Source: DTPS01 sp049591295
GTDB lineage: Bacteria > Acidobacteriota > UBA4820 > DSQY01
Length of the DNA: 64,000 bases
NCBI GenBank assembly: GCA_049591295.1
Contig: JBAWEQ010000025.1
Span: 43,888-107,887, forward strand
Reading direction: 5' to 3'
In this document: piece after piece, positions 32,040 to 40,772 of the stretch
Layout: each line of letters starts with the position of its first letter
Numbering within the stretch: the first letter of the stretch is position 1
The notes under the pieces: generated by a model
What the model was told of the DNA's origin: nothing
The model's database searches: none
What the model saw: the letters and a program-made list of their open reading frames with translations, nothing else
Made by a program: the position numbers and the translations under genes

Positions 32040-33740
32040 GTGACGGAAGATGCCCCAAAGTCCAAACCTTCGGCTCTGGGCCTACACGTGGTGCCCGCCG
32101 AAGGGCCGCCCTTCGATCGGCAGATAGGCCAAGACGCCGTGGTGATCGGACGCTCCTCCAAAGCCGAGGTGGTCATCGGGGACCGGGCCATGTCCCGGGA
32201 ACACGCTCGCCTCTTCCACACGCAGGAGGGGTGGTTCTTGGAGGATATGGGTTCTCGGAACGGGACCCTGGTCAACGGGCAGCGGGTCCGGCAACTGGCT
32301 CCCATCAAGGCGGGCGACCTGGTCTGCATGGGAGGCAGCACCCTCAGAATCCTCGATCCGGCACGGATGGCGCCGGAGGGGGTCGGGGCGGATTCGGCAG
32401 TCGGTGGCGCCCTCCTCCGGCGAGCATCGGAGCTGGTGGAGGAGAGCGGAAGCACCAGCCCGGGAGAGGAACCGCACGACGAGGAGACTCTGAGGCAATA
32501 CCTCGGCCACCTGAGGATTCTGAACGAGGTCCACAAGAGCCTCAGCCGACCCATGGCTCTCCAGGAACTGCTCGACCTGATCCTGGACGCTGCCTTTGAC
32601 CATCTCGCCGCGGATGAGGGCCTGATCCTCCTGCAAGACGCCGACGGCGGCTACAGGCGCGCCGCGGCGAGGCTAAAGTCGGATCTCGATGAGCCCTTTG
32701 TCTCGCGAAGCCTGATCCACGAGGTCGCGGAGCGGGGGATGGCCGCGCTGGTGAAGGATGTCCAGGCGGACGCCCGCTTCGCCGACTCGGACAGCATCCT
32801 GAGCTCGGGCATCCGGAGCCTCATCGCGGCGCCGCTCCAGGACGCGGAAGGCTGCCTCGGCATGATCGCGCTCACCTCCAGAACGGCGGTCCGCTCCTTC
32901 GGGGAGGAGGAGCTGGCCCTCCTGGCCTCCCTCGCTTCCGTAGCCGCCCTTCGCATCCGCAACCTGTCCCTCGCGGAGGAGGCGGCAGAGAGGCGGCGGC
33001 TGCAGGCGGAGGTGGAGCTCGCGCGCCGCATCCAGGTGGAACTGCTCCCCGAGAGGATGCCCGAGATCCCAGGCTACCTGCTCTGTGGTGGCAACGTCCC
33101 CTCCCGGTGGGTCTCCGGCGACTACTACGAGGTCTCTGCGCGCAGGGAGGGGAAGGAGGTTGTCCTGCTCCTCGCCGACGTCTCGGGCAAAGGGCTGGGG
33201 GCCTCCCTTCTGGCAGCCTCCCTGGAGGCCTTGTGCGCCGCCCCCATCGAGGCGGGCCGAGAGCCCCACCAGATCTTTGAACGGGTCTCCCTCCTCCTGT
33301 ACCGGCGGACCCCTCCGGAACGCTACGCCACGGCCTTCGCGGCCGTACTGGAGCCCGAAACCGGGGTCATTCGGTTCGCAAACGCGGGCCATCCCCCCGC
33401 CCTCCTGCTGCGCCGGGGCGGCCAGGCAGAATGGCTCGGTGCGACGGGCCCTCCCCTCGGCCTCTTTCCGGAGTCCGCTTACGAGACGCGCTCGACGGGA
33501 CTCGATCCGGGAGACTTCCTGATTCTATATAGCGACGGGATTTCCGAGGCCTCGGATCGGGAGGGCGAGCCCTTCGGCAGGGAGGGCCTCCTCGCCACCT
33601 GCTCCCTCTCCGAACACCGTGGTCCGCATGATGTGGCAAAGGCCCTCGAAGAGACCCTCGAAGCCTACTGCGGAGGGGAGCCCCACGCCGACGACAGGAC
33701 CCTCCTGATCCTCCAGAGATTTCCCGCACCGGCCCCCTAG
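32040..33740 (+). CDS. FHA-GAF-PP2C (SpoIIE-type) phosphatase
   Basis: 566 residues: an FHA phosphothreonine-binding domain (about 30-105; VVIGRSSKAEVVIGD, SREHARL, GSRNGTLVNG), a GAF domain (about 170-320) and a SpoIIE-type phosphatase domain (about 335-560) with WVSGDYYEV, LLADVSGKGLGASLL, YSDGISEASD and ADDRTLLI. It would respond to a phosphoprotein signal and dephosphorylate STAS-type partners. GTG 32040 has GGAGG 6 bases upstream. It is the second SpoIIE-type phosphatase in the window; the RsbV/RsbW pair at 20.6 kb is a possible but unproven target. The tail overlaps the atl tail by 4 bases. Confidence 0.93.
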   Translation: MTEDAPKSKPSALGLHVVPAEGPPFDRQIGQDAVVIGRSSKAEVVIGDRAMSREHARLFHTQEGWFLEDMGSRNGTLVNGQRVRQLAPIKAGDLVCMGGSTLRILDPARMAPEGVGADSAVGGALLRRASELVEESGSTSPGEEPHDEETLRQYLGHLRILNEVHKSLSRPMALQELLDLILDAAFDHLAADEGLILLQDADGGYRRAAARLKSDLDEPFVSRSLIHEVAERGMAALVKDVQADARFADSDSILSSGIRSLIAAPLQDAEGCLGMIALTSRTAVRSFGEEELALLASLASVAALRIRNLSLAEEAAERRRLQAEVELARRIQVELLPERMPEIPGYLLCGGNVPSRWVSGDYYEVSARREGKEVVLLLADVSGKGLGASLLAASLEALCAAPIEAGREPHQIFERVSLLLYRRTPPERYATAFAAVLEPETGVIRFANAGHPPALLLRRGGQAEWLGATGPPLGLFPESAYETRSTGLDPGDFLILYSDGISEASDREGEPFGREGLLATCSLSEHRGPHDVAKALEETLEAYCGGEPHADDRTLLILQRFPAPAP

Positions 33741-34072
33741 GGCTCCCCGGCGCCCCTCCACCTGAAACGGACCAGGTCCACGGCACCGTTCCGGAAGAGC
33801 ACCCCTTCCGCCTCGAGCAAGGCCCGCTGGAGGGCGGCCTGCCCGTCGGCTTCCGGGAGAGAGATCCGGCCGCGGACGTTGAGGACCCGGTGCCAGGGCA
33901 CGGATGAGCCCGCGGGCAGGGCGTGCATGGCGTACCCCACCAGCCGCGCCTGCCCGCTCAGGCCGGCGGCGCGCGCCACCTGCCCGTACGTGGCCACCCG
34001 CCCCTTCGGGATGCGTCGAACGGTCCGCCAGATGAGTCGGTAGCTGTCGCTGGGCTGCGGCCGTGGCGCCAC
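33737..34072 (-). CDS. Alkyltransferase-like protein (ATL, MGMT homologue lacking cysteine)
   Basis: 111 residues related to the DNA-binding domain of O6-methylguanine methyltransferase: RRIPKGRVATYGQVARAAGL, AR-LVGYAMHAL, and the active-site block VPWHRVLN. The alkyl-acceptor cysteine of PCHR is tryptophan (PWHR), as in ATL proteins that flag O6-alkylguanine for nucleotide excision repair. The GTG start at 34072 is chosen for its GGAGGGAGG ribosome-binding site; the longer frame upstream is unsupported. Confidence 0.9.
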   Translation of the reverse strand: MAPRPQPSDSYRLIWRTVRRIPKGRVATYGQVARAAGLSGQARLVGYAMHALPAGSSVPWHRVLNVRGRISLPEADGQAALQRALLEAEGVLFRNGAVDLVRFRWRGAGEP

Positions 34073-34154
34073 TCGCCTCCCTCCTTCAACAGGACTGCCT
34101 CGGCGAAAATGAGGACGGGAGGGATTGAGCGTCCCGGTCTCCGTACCGTCCTGC

Positions 34155-35066
34155 TCAGCGGCCAGCGGCCGCATTCCACGCCTCGAAATAGCGCTCCGCA
34201 CCATCGGCGAAGCCCCCGTGGCGCGGCTGCCAACCCAGCATCCTCACCGCCTTTCGCGAGTCGCAGTGCTGGTCGAGGAGAAACCCTTCGACCATGGGGC
34301 CGAACTGCTGGGCGGCGGCTTCCGCCGAGACCAGCTCCACCTTTCCGCCGGCACCGGCCGCCCTGCTGGCTGCCCGAGCGCATTCGAGGACCGTGAAGCG
34401 GCTGCGGTCCGTGGCGTTGAACACCTCCCGCCTCCAGGGGGATTGGGCCGCCCGCGCGAACAGGTCGGCCAGGTCCTCCACGTGAATCATGGCCCACCGG
34501 TTGTGGCCCTCCCCCACGACCCGGGCGGCACCGCCAGCCGAGGCGCTCTCGAACCACCCGGAGGTGAGGCCGCCCCGGCCGCCGTAGACGCAGCCCGGCC
34601 GGACAACGAGGGTCCGAAGTTCCCCGCCGTCGGCATCGAGGATGGCCTCCTCGTGAGCCACCCGCTGGACCACCATGGCGGGCGGGTTCGGGGGCACCGC
34701 CTCGTCCACGCTCCCCTGCCCCGTGTTTCCGTAGACCCACACGCCGCTGGTGTAGATGAACAGCCTGGGCCGGCCCGTCTCCCTGGCGCCGGCCAGCAGC
34801 GTGTCGATGGTCTTCCGGTCCAGCTCCATGTAGCGCCGCGTGTACTCGGCCGCGCAGTGGATCAGGACCGAACAGCCGAGGGCCGCCTCGCGATAGGTGT
34901 CCGACTCCTCCATGGAGCCCAGGACCGGCGTGACCTCCAGGGCACTGAGGGCGAGCGCCTTCTCCCGCGACCTCACCAGTCCGAAGACTTCGTGGCCCGT
35001 GCGCGCGAGCGCGCCCGCCACCGCCTGCCCGATGTATCCGCTGGCTCCCGTCACAAAGATCTTCAT
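34155..35066 (-). CDS. NAD-dependent epimerase/dehydratase family protein
   Basis: 303 residues of the extended short-chain dehydrogenase class. The Rossmann motif TGASGYIGQAV starts at residue 6, LIHCAAEY follows, and the RPGCVYG motif sits mid-protein. The usual YxxxK is not obvious: the catalytic tyrosine region reads IYTSGVWVYGN. The SDR reaction is therefore unclear; nucleoside-sugar or steroid-type substrates are possible. It is monocistronic on the minus strand. Confidence 0.85.
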   Translation of the reverse strand: MKIFVTGASGYIGQAVAGALARTGHEVFGLVRSREKALALSALEVTPVLGSMEESDTYREAALGCSVLIHCAAEYTRRYMELDRKTIDTLLAGARETGRPRLFIYTSGVWVYGNTGQGSVDEAVPPNPPAMVVQRVAHEEAILDADGGELRTLVVRPGCVYGGRGGLTSGWFESASAGGAARVVGEGHNRWAMIHVEDLADLFARAAQSPWRREVFNATDRSRFTVLECARAASRAAGAGGKVELVSAEAAAQQFGPMVEGFLLDQHCDSRKAVRMLGWQPRHGGFADGAERYFEAWNAAAGR

Positions 35067-35307
35067 GGCGTGCGTGCCTCCATCGAATGGACGGCCCCTT
35101 TCCCGGGGCCGGATAGGAAGAACGCCGCGGGCGCCCGTTTGCATCCTGGAGGGATCAGGGGCGCCCCTCTCCCGTCGGTTCCACCGCGTCCCCTGATTGA
35201 GGCCCCGCTCTGAGAACGCGTGATCGATTGAGGATGGGATCGCTCTCCACCGCAGGCTCCAGGCTGGGCCGCTCCGGAATCCGCGAGCAGATTCCTGAAA
35301 AAGGGCC

Positions 35308-35655
35308 CTATTTCTTCTTGCCGCCCTTGGCCTTCTTGCCGTCGGCCCCCTTGAGCACGTCCTCCACCCAGGTCATGGAGGCCATCATGGGGGGGAAGCC
35401 CACGGTGGTGCACGCCATGAGAACGGCGTGACGGATCTCCGAGGGATTGACTCCAGCGGCCAGAGATTTTCGCGCCTGCGCGTGGACGGCGCCCTCCAGC
35501 CGCGCTCCCATGGCGATGCCGAGCTTGACGAGGGCCCGCTCCTTCGCCGAGAGGGGGCCCGCCGAATGGCACGCCTCCCCCAGCTTTTCATACGCCTCCG
35601 CCACGTCGGGGTAATTCTCCGTGAATTCGAGGAACGGCTTGGGCAGCTTGGACAT
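35308..35655 (-). CDS. Carboxymuconolactone decarboxylase family protein
   Basis: 115 residues, all-helical CMD fold: LSAKERALVKLGIAMGARLEGAVHAQARKS followed by GVNPSEIRHAVLMACTTVGFPPMM. It has no AhpD CxxC, so peroxidase activity is unlikely. The start is the third of three consecutive ATGs because GAGGAG lies six bases upstream of it. The Lys/Gly-rich tail (GKKAKGGKKK) is unusual and may be disordered. Function within the broad family is unknown. Confidence 0.87.
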   Translation of the reverse strand: MSKLPKPFLEFTENYPDVAEAYEKLGEACHSAGPLSAKERALVKLGIAMGARLEGAVHAQARKSLAAGVNPSEIRHAVLMACTTVGFPPMMASMTWVEDVLKGADGKKAKGGKKK

Positions 35656-35907
35656 CATCATCTCCTCGGAATGGCGAAGGGCCATGACCATCGGGACGGC
35701 GGTCAGCGAGGGCCCGGGGGCCATCGGACGGATTTCCTTTGCTCCCGGACAGTCTCGCCCCAGGCCGCGGCGCCCGTCAAGCCCACTCTCTCGGCGTGCT
35801 TCCTCGCACGCGGCCCATCGGCGCGGGGACGCGCCTTCCTCCGCCTTGCTCCGGAACGCAGGCCCCCAAGGGTGGGCCGGACCTGTCCTGGACAGCCACA
35901 AGAACCG

Positions 35908-36135
35908 CTACGGCTTTTCGCCAGAGGATCCGCCGCCCCCCTCCAGGGAGCCGGGCCTCGGGCCCGGGATCTGGAAGCTGCCGTCTAGTCGCGCCACCAT
36001 CTCCTCGTAGCGCCCCTCGAGGGCCGCCCTCTCCCGCTCGAAATCGGCCGCCGCCAGCTCTCCCGATGCCCTGCGCGATTCCAGCAGGCGCACCTGGTTT
36101 TCCAGCCACTGTTCGGGGTCGAAGTTGTAGGTCAT
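35908..36135 (-). CDS. Small hypothetical protein coupled to the methyltransferase gene
   Basis: 75 residues (MTYNFDPEQWLENQVRLLESRRASGEL...). A charged helical N-terminal half carries the pattern SGELAAADFERERAALE, reminiscent of short oligomerisation motifs such as SHOCT, and the C-terminus is Gly/Pro-rich. Its ATG overlaps the homocysteine-methyltransferase stop as ATGA, which supports translation. No function can be assigned. Confidence 0.65.
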   Translation of the reverse strand: MTYNFDPEQWLENQVRLLESRRASGELAAADFERERAALEGRYEEMVARLDGSFQIPGPRPGSLEGGGGSSGEKP

Positions 36136-37106
36136 GGCGGGCTCTCCTCTGAGGCACCACGGGCCAGGGCGCGGATGAGGCGGCCGTCCGTCCCGCAGCA
36201 GCCGCCCAGGAGCTTGAGCCCCCACCGTCGCCGGAGGCCCAGCATCTGCTCGGCGAGAGACTGGGGCGATCCGGAGGCCTCCAGAACGGGGCTTCCGTCA
36301 AGCTCTTCCGGAGCCTTGTCCGAGCTGTTGGCCTGCAGGCCAAGCCATCGTTGGGCGAGCCATCCCGGCCAGAGGCCCTCGGCCCGCGCCACCGCGGAGG
36401 GGTGGACGCAGTTCAGGAGGTAGCCGGCGGGCGGAGGGTCGGTGCTGCCGTCCACGGCTTTTACCGCCTCCGGAAAGGGCGTGCCGTCCAGCAGGCGTCC
36501 GTCGGACCGGATGATGAAGCTGATCAGGTAGGGCAGACCGGTCTCCGCCATGGCCGACGCCAATCCGGCCGCCTCACAGAGCGCGGGCAGGGTGGAGGCC
36601 AGCAGGCAGTCCGCACCCGCCCAGGCCAGATCCCAGGCCTGAACATGGTGGAAGCGCTCCGCCTCCTTCGCCGAGAGGGCCTCCTGTGGGCGGTAGGCAT
36701 CTCCCCGGCATCCCATCAGGCCGCCGACGAAGATCCCCCTCGCCCCCTCTCCGAAAGGCGCCCGGAGTCCGTGCAGGAAACGCACCGCCTCGGCGTTCAC
36801 GTCGCGTCCGGAGAAACCGGCGGCAACGATGCGCTCCGGGCTGGCCCGCCAGGTGGGCGTGAGGGCCAGCACGGGGAGACCCGATTCCACTCCGATCCGC
36901 ATATATTCGCGGTAGATGGCGCCCATGGCGGCGCGCCCCTCCTCCGAGTACAGCAGAGCCGCATTGGCGACCGGAGAATCCACCGGCAACCGGGCGTCAC
37001 GGCGAAGCCTCTCCAGGACGCCCCCCTCCATCAGGACGAGGCGGCAATCCTGGAGGCACTCGCGAAACGGCTGGCCGGCACGAGAGGCTTGCGACGCTCG
37101 ATTCAT
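36132..37106 (-). CDS. Homocysteine S-methyltransferase family protein
   Basis: A 324-residue TIM-barrel protein. The zinc-binding cysteines are Cys233 (LNCVHP) and Cys303/Cys304 (LGGCCGTDG), and ALLYSEEG and GFVGGL-like segments are visible. Members transfer a methyl group from S-methylmethionine or betaine-type donors to homocysteine. It is flanked on both sides by ATGA overlaps, with a membrane transporter upstream and a 75-residue protein downstream, so the three act as a unit. The donor is not predictable; it is not MetH, lacking the cobalamin domains. Confidence 0.9.
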   Translation of the reverse strand: MNRASQASRAGQPFRECLQDCRLVLMEGGVLERLRRDARLPVDSPVANAALLYSEEGRAAMGAIYREYMRIGVESGLPVLALTPTWRASPERIVAAGFSGRDVNAEAVRFLHGLRAPFGEGARGIFVGGLMGCRGDAYRPQEALSAKEAERFHHVQAWDLAWAGADCLLASTLPALCEAAGLASAMAETGLPYLISFIIRSDGRLLDGTPFPEAVKAVDGSTDPPPAGYLLNCVHPSAVARAEGLWPGWLAQRWLGLQANSSDKAPEELDGSPVLEASGSPQSLAEQMLGLRRRWGLKLLGGCCGTDGRLIRALARGASEESPP

Positions 37107-38446
37107 GACGTGCTTCTCCTGGAGCTCAAGAGGCGCCCGGGGGCCGTGGCGCGGCGGAAGGAGGGCATGAGGAAGAGGACGGCGGCGATCCGGCCGAAGA
37201 GGAGGGCTCCCGCGGCGGCCGTGGCCCCCACCAGCCCGGCAATCCGGATACCGATGAAAAGCGCGAGCGCTATGCTGGCCACCTCCAGGGCGGTGGCCAA
37301 GCTGACGGGCCGCGTGTTGCGGGCCGAGACCAGCATGCCGTGCTGAAAGGAGAGGAGCACGGAGAAGGCGGGCATGACCGCCATGATGCGAGTGGGCACG
37401 ACCGCCACACTCGCCAGGGCCGGCGAGAGCCCCGAGAGCCCCTGCAGCCAGAGGCCGAGGAGGGGCGTGAAGGCGATGACTGCCAGCCCTCCCGCGGCCG
37501 CCACCGCCAGGGCGCTGGCGAAGCGGCGGAGCGGCCGGTATTCCTCACGCTGGGGCCCGGCCAGCGCGATGCCCACGTCCTGGAAGGCCAGCCCCAGGCT
37601 CCGGAAGATGAACACGAGGGCGTTCACGACCGGGAGCACGGCCAGGGACTCGATGCCCAGCTTGCTGGAGGGCATGAAGAAGGTGACGAGCGGGTTGACC
37701 CCCATGCTCAGGATGGAGGTGAGGGCCAGGGGCGTATAGAAGTGCCAGATGTAGCGGTAGCTGAGCGGCTCCGGGCCCGCACCGACGGAAGCCGTCCCCT
37801 TCATCGCCCGGAGGGGCCGCCGCGCCATCAACCTGCTGGAGACCGCCTCCACCACGACCCCCGCCGACAAGGAGGCGGCGCCCACCAAGGCGCCGGACGC
37901 GTGCCACCCTAGGGAGAGCAGGAGGGCGACGCCCCCCATGGAGCCCACGCGAAGAATGGTGCCGTAGGCCACCCGTCGGGCGAGGCCGTTCCGGACGAGG
38001 ATGCCCTGGTAGAAGCGGCGGTATCCGATGGACGCGGGCCAGGGCAGGAGGAGCAGGCACGCCAGGTGGGTCAACCCCACGAGGTTCTCGGGAAGTCCCA
38101 TCAGCCCTCCGGCCACCCGCTCGAAAAGCGGAGGCCAAAGGCTGAGGGCCATGATGGCCGTCAGGGCCGCGTTCAGGGAGAAGACGAAATTCCTCAGCTT
38201 CAGGTAGGAGGCCCAATCCTCGGCGAGCGCCGTGGAGGTGCTCATGACCAGGAGGATGGGCGATTCCACGAGGAGGGCCACGGCGTAGGCCACGCCGTAC
38301 GCGGCCAGGTTAAGGGTGGGGGCCGGCAACCGGGCGATGACCGCGGCGAGGAAGGGTCCCTCCACCGACATCATCAGCCACGTTCCCGCCAGAGGCGCCC
38401 AGAAGGCCAGAATGCGCCGCTGGGTCAGACTGGAGTCGCCGGCCAC
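37103..38446 (-). CDS. Polytopic transporter-like protein (MOP/MATE or ANKH-like)
   Basis: 447 residues with about 12 hydrophobic helices beginning FWAPLAGTWLMMSVEGPFLAAVIARL. The organisation (two bundles, Pro/Gly-rich helices, conserved acidic residue in the first helix) suggests the MOP-type flippase/exporter group, with ANKH-like proteins as an alternative. No motif fixes the substrate. The gene overlaps the homocysteine methyltransferase start as ATGA, so uptake or export of a methyl donor or thioether is a reasonable hypothesis. Confidence 0.75.
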   Translation of the reverse strand: MAGDSSLTQRRILAFWAPLAGTWLMMSVEGPFLAAVIARLPAPTLNLAAYGVAYAVALLVESPILLVMSTSTALAEDWASYLKLRNFVFSLNAALTAIMALSLWPPLFERVAGGLMGLPENLVGLTHLACLLLLPWPASIGYRRFYQGILVRNGLARRVAYGTILRVGSMGGVALLLSLGWHASGALVGAASLSAGVVVEAVSSRLMARRPLRAMKGTASVGAGPEPLSYRYIWHFYTPLALTSILSMGVNPLVTFFMPSSKLGIESLAVLPVVNALVFIFRSLGLAFQDVGIALAGPQREEYRPLRRFASALAVAAAGGLAVIAFTPLLGLWLQGLSGLSPALASVAVVPTRIMAVMPAFSVLLSFQHGMLVSARNTRPVSLATALEVASIALALFIGIRIAGLVGATAAAGALLFGRIAAVLFLMPSFRRATAPGRLLSSRRSTS

Positions 38447-38618
38447 GGTCCCCTCCCCGGCGCGCCGTCCCCCCGCCCGGGGACGTCGCGGACCTCACGT
38501 TAGCCCGTCCGCGACTCCCGGGGCAAGACCGGTCGGGCCCGCCCTCCATCTGAGAGGGGTCCGCCGGACGGCCGGCACCTCGCCGGGCGCCCTTGGGGGA
38601 TGATCGGACCGGTTCGGG

Positions 38619-38891
38619 TCAGCTCTCTACGGCCTCGTCCTTCTTGAGCTTTCTCTGGTACGCGCTCTTGCCTTCGGTGTAGGCCTCCTTGATGGCCTGC
38701 CTCTGAAGGTCGGCGATCTCCTTGGCGTGGTCCAACTCCTCCGCGGCCTTTTCCTTGGCCCGCCTGAGGCCATCGGCCAGCTTCTTTCTCGTCTCGCTTC
38801 CCGAGGCGGGGGCCAGGAGGAGGGCGGCGACTCCGCCCGCCACCGCGCCCACCAGAAACGCTACCAGAACGTTAGATGTCTCTTTCTTCAT
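38619..38891 (-). CDS. YtxH-domain protein
   Basis: 90 residues: one N-terminal transmembrane helix (NVLVAFLVGAVAGGVAALLLAP) containing the typical GAVAGGVAALLLAP pattern, SGSETRKKL, then a charged coiled coil. YtxH proteins are small envelope or stress-associated proteins of unknown biochemistry. The start is ATG 38891 with GGAGG upstream; it overlaps the preceding gene by 20 bases. Confidence 0.88.
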   Translation of the reverse strand: MKKETSNVLVAFLVGAVAGGVAALLLAPASGSETRKKLADGLRRAKEKAAEELDHAKEIADLQRQAIKEAYTEGKSAYQRKLKKDEAVES

Positions 38892-39309
38892 CGGAATCCT
38901 CCTTGTCATCGTGCCGATCGTGACTAGAGCCCAGGAGAAGACTCTCCAGGGTCTTGCGCAATCCCGTGACGAGGGCCGCGAGATACCGCACGGGGGCCAG
39001 GACCGTGGCCACCTGGGCCACCGTATCCTGGGCCACGTCGCGCACGGAGCCCGACACCGCGGCCAGGTCCTTCACCACCCCCTCGCTGCCCTCCACCACG
39101 CGGCGCGCCGCCGCCAGCGTGACGTCGGCGCTCTCCAGGACCCGCTCGATCCTGGGCGTGATCCCTTCGGCCCGCGAGGTCAGCCTGCGCCAGTCGTCGA
39201 GGAGGAGGGAGAGCTTTCGAAGCACGGCCAGAAAATAGACGAGCGCCCCGAGGCACACCAGTCCGAGTATGAAGAGAAACACATCCCGCAACGAGAAAGT
39301 AATGGTCAT
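38872..39309 (-). CDS. DUF948 (YtxG-like) membrane protein
   Basis: About 145 residues: an N-terminal transmembrane helix (VFLFILGLVCLGALVYFLAVL) followed by a long helical region. DUF948 proteins are encoded next to YtxH proteins in many bacteria (as in ytxG-ytxH), and the same pairing with gene overlap is seen here. ATG 39309 is used; a GTG three codons upstream (39318) is possible. Role unknown, probably envelope-associated. Confidence 0.82.
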   Translation of the reverse strand: MTITFSLRDVFLFILGLVCLGALVYFLAVLRKLSLLLDDWRRLTSRAEGITPRIERVLESADVTLAAARRVVEGSEGVVKDLAAVSGSVRDVAQDTVAQVATVLAPVRYLAALVTGLRKTLESLLLGSSHDRHDDKEDSDEERDI

Positions 39310-39617
39310 GGCGCTCACCGTGCTTTCCCCCGTTCAGAAAGGGCCAGAGCCCCGTCCGGGCCAGGCCGAAAGTCATACTCTAGCGACTCATATGTTTATG
39401 ATAGCCCCCCGCGAGGGTTCGTGCAAACAGACCCTCATGAACTTGCTCGGGCTTCCAATGGTGGGGGGTGGAAAGCGGAGGCGCCGGGTAGCAGGCGTAT
39501 CCCAATTCACAGGTCCCAACTTCCAAATCGCCTTGGTGTCTTGGTGTCTTCGTGGTGCGCCTCTCTTCGACACCGGAGCTCCGCCCGCATTGACACCCCC
39601 GCGGGAAGGCCCTTACC
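39310..39617. other. Intergenic region with short tandem word
   Basis: 308 bases between divergent genes. No promoter pair is clear. It contains a locally AT-richer stretch and, at 39529-39556, the tandem words TTGGTGTC-TTGGTGTC followed by TTCGTGGTG. Patches of this kind recur between genes in several high-GC phyla and are not coding. Confidence 0.5.
39529..39556. repeat. Tandem TTGGTGTC intergenic repeat patch
   Basis: Two exact copies of the 8-base word TTGGTGTC followed by a variant (TTCGTGGT), about 60 bases before the adaptor gene. It is unlike the surrounding high-GC3 coding DNA. Confidence 0.55.
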
Positions 39618-40772
39618 ATGAGTCTCATGCGAACCCCGCCCCGCTGGCTGCTCGTCGTGCTCGGCCTCGTCGTGCTCGCCGTGGTCCTGCGCCTGACCCT
39701 CTTCCGTCCCCGTCCCGTTCCAGTCCGGGCCGCCCGCGCCGAGCCCGGGGCGGTGGAGGAGATCGTCACCAACACCCGCGCCGGAACGGTGAAGGTGCGC
39801 GAGCGCTCCAAGCTCTCCCCCCAGATCGGCGGAAGGGTCGTCGCGCTCCCCTACCCGAAAGGGGCCAGGGTGCCAGCGGGAGGCCTGCTTCTCAAGCTCG
39901 ACGACTCGGTCCAGCAGGCCCAGCTCCGCTTGAGCGAGGACCAGTTCAGGACCGCGGGGGCCAAGGCCCAGGAGGCCTGCCTCGCCGCCGACCTCGCCGA
40001 GAAGGAGTACGTCCGCGGCCGGGCCCTGGAGCAGGCGGGCATCGCCAGCCGGCAGTCCCTGGATACGCTCGAGAGCACCCGCGACCAGACCCGCGCCGCC
40101 TGCAAGGCCGCCCGCGCCGCGCTCCAGCAGGCCCACTCCCAGATCCAGCTCGCGCGGGCCGAACTCGACCAGACGGAGATCCGTGCCCCCTTCGATGGCA
40201 TCCTGGCGGACTGCAGCACGCACGTGGGCGAATGGATCACGCCCGCCCCTCCGGGCGTTCCCATCCCGCCCGTGCTGGATTTCTTCTCCCCGGCCTCGGC
40301 CTACGTGAGCGCCCCCATCGACGAAGTGGATTCGGTGCGCCTCCATCCCGGCCAGGAGGTGCGCATCACCGTGGACTCAAGGCCCGGCGTGCACTTCGGG
40401 GGCAGGCTCACGAGGGTCGCCCCGTACGTGACCGACATCCTGGAGCAGAACAGGACCGTGGAGATCGAGGCCTCCTTCGACGATCCGGAGGCCGCCACGG
40501 GCATCCTTCCGGGGACTTCCGCCGACGTGGAGATCGTCCTCTCCCGCCGCGACGGCGTGCTGCGCATCCCCACCTCCGCCGTCGCCGAGGGGAACAAGGT
40601 CCTCGTGGTGGTCTCCGGTCGCCTGGAGGAGCGGACGATCGAGACAGGGCTGAAGAACTGGCAGTTCACCCAGGTCGTCTCCGGGCTGAAGCCCGGCGAC
40701 CTGGTGGTGACGGCGCGGGACTCCACCGCGGTCAAGGCTGGCGCCCGCGTTGCCGCGCGGGTGGAGCCGTGA
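39618..40772 (+). CDS. Periplasmic adaptor (MacA/HlyD-like) of an ABC exporter
   Basis: 384 residues: an N-terminal membrane anchor (WLLVVLGLVVLAVVLRLTLF), a lipoyl-like segment (LSPQIGGRVVALPYPKGARV), a long coiled-coil hairpin (about 85-190) and a second half-lipoyl (AELDQTEIRAPFDGIL), then beta-barrel domains. It would link an inner-membrane ABC transporter to the outer membrane. The last codons overlap the ATPase gene (GTGA), starting a tightly coupled four-gene operon. Confidence 0.92.
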   Translation: MSLMRTPPRWLLVVLGLVVLAVVLRLTLFRPRPVPVRAARAEPGAVEEIVTNTRAGTVKVRERSKLSPQIGGRVVALPYPKGARVPAGGLLLKLDDSVQQAQLRLSEDQFRTAGAKAQEACLAADLAEKEYVRGRALEQAGIASRQSLDTLESTRDQTRAACKAARAALQQAHSQIQLARAELDQTEIRAPFDGILADCSTHVGEWITPAPPGVPIPPVLDFFSPASAYVSAPIDEVDSVRLHPGQEVRITVDSRPGVHFGGRLTRVAPYVTDILEQNRTVEIEASFDDPEAATGILPGTSADVEIVLSRRDGVLRIPTSAVAEGNKVLVVVSGRLEERTIETGLKNWQFTQVVSGLKPGDLVVTARDSTAVKAGARVAARVEP

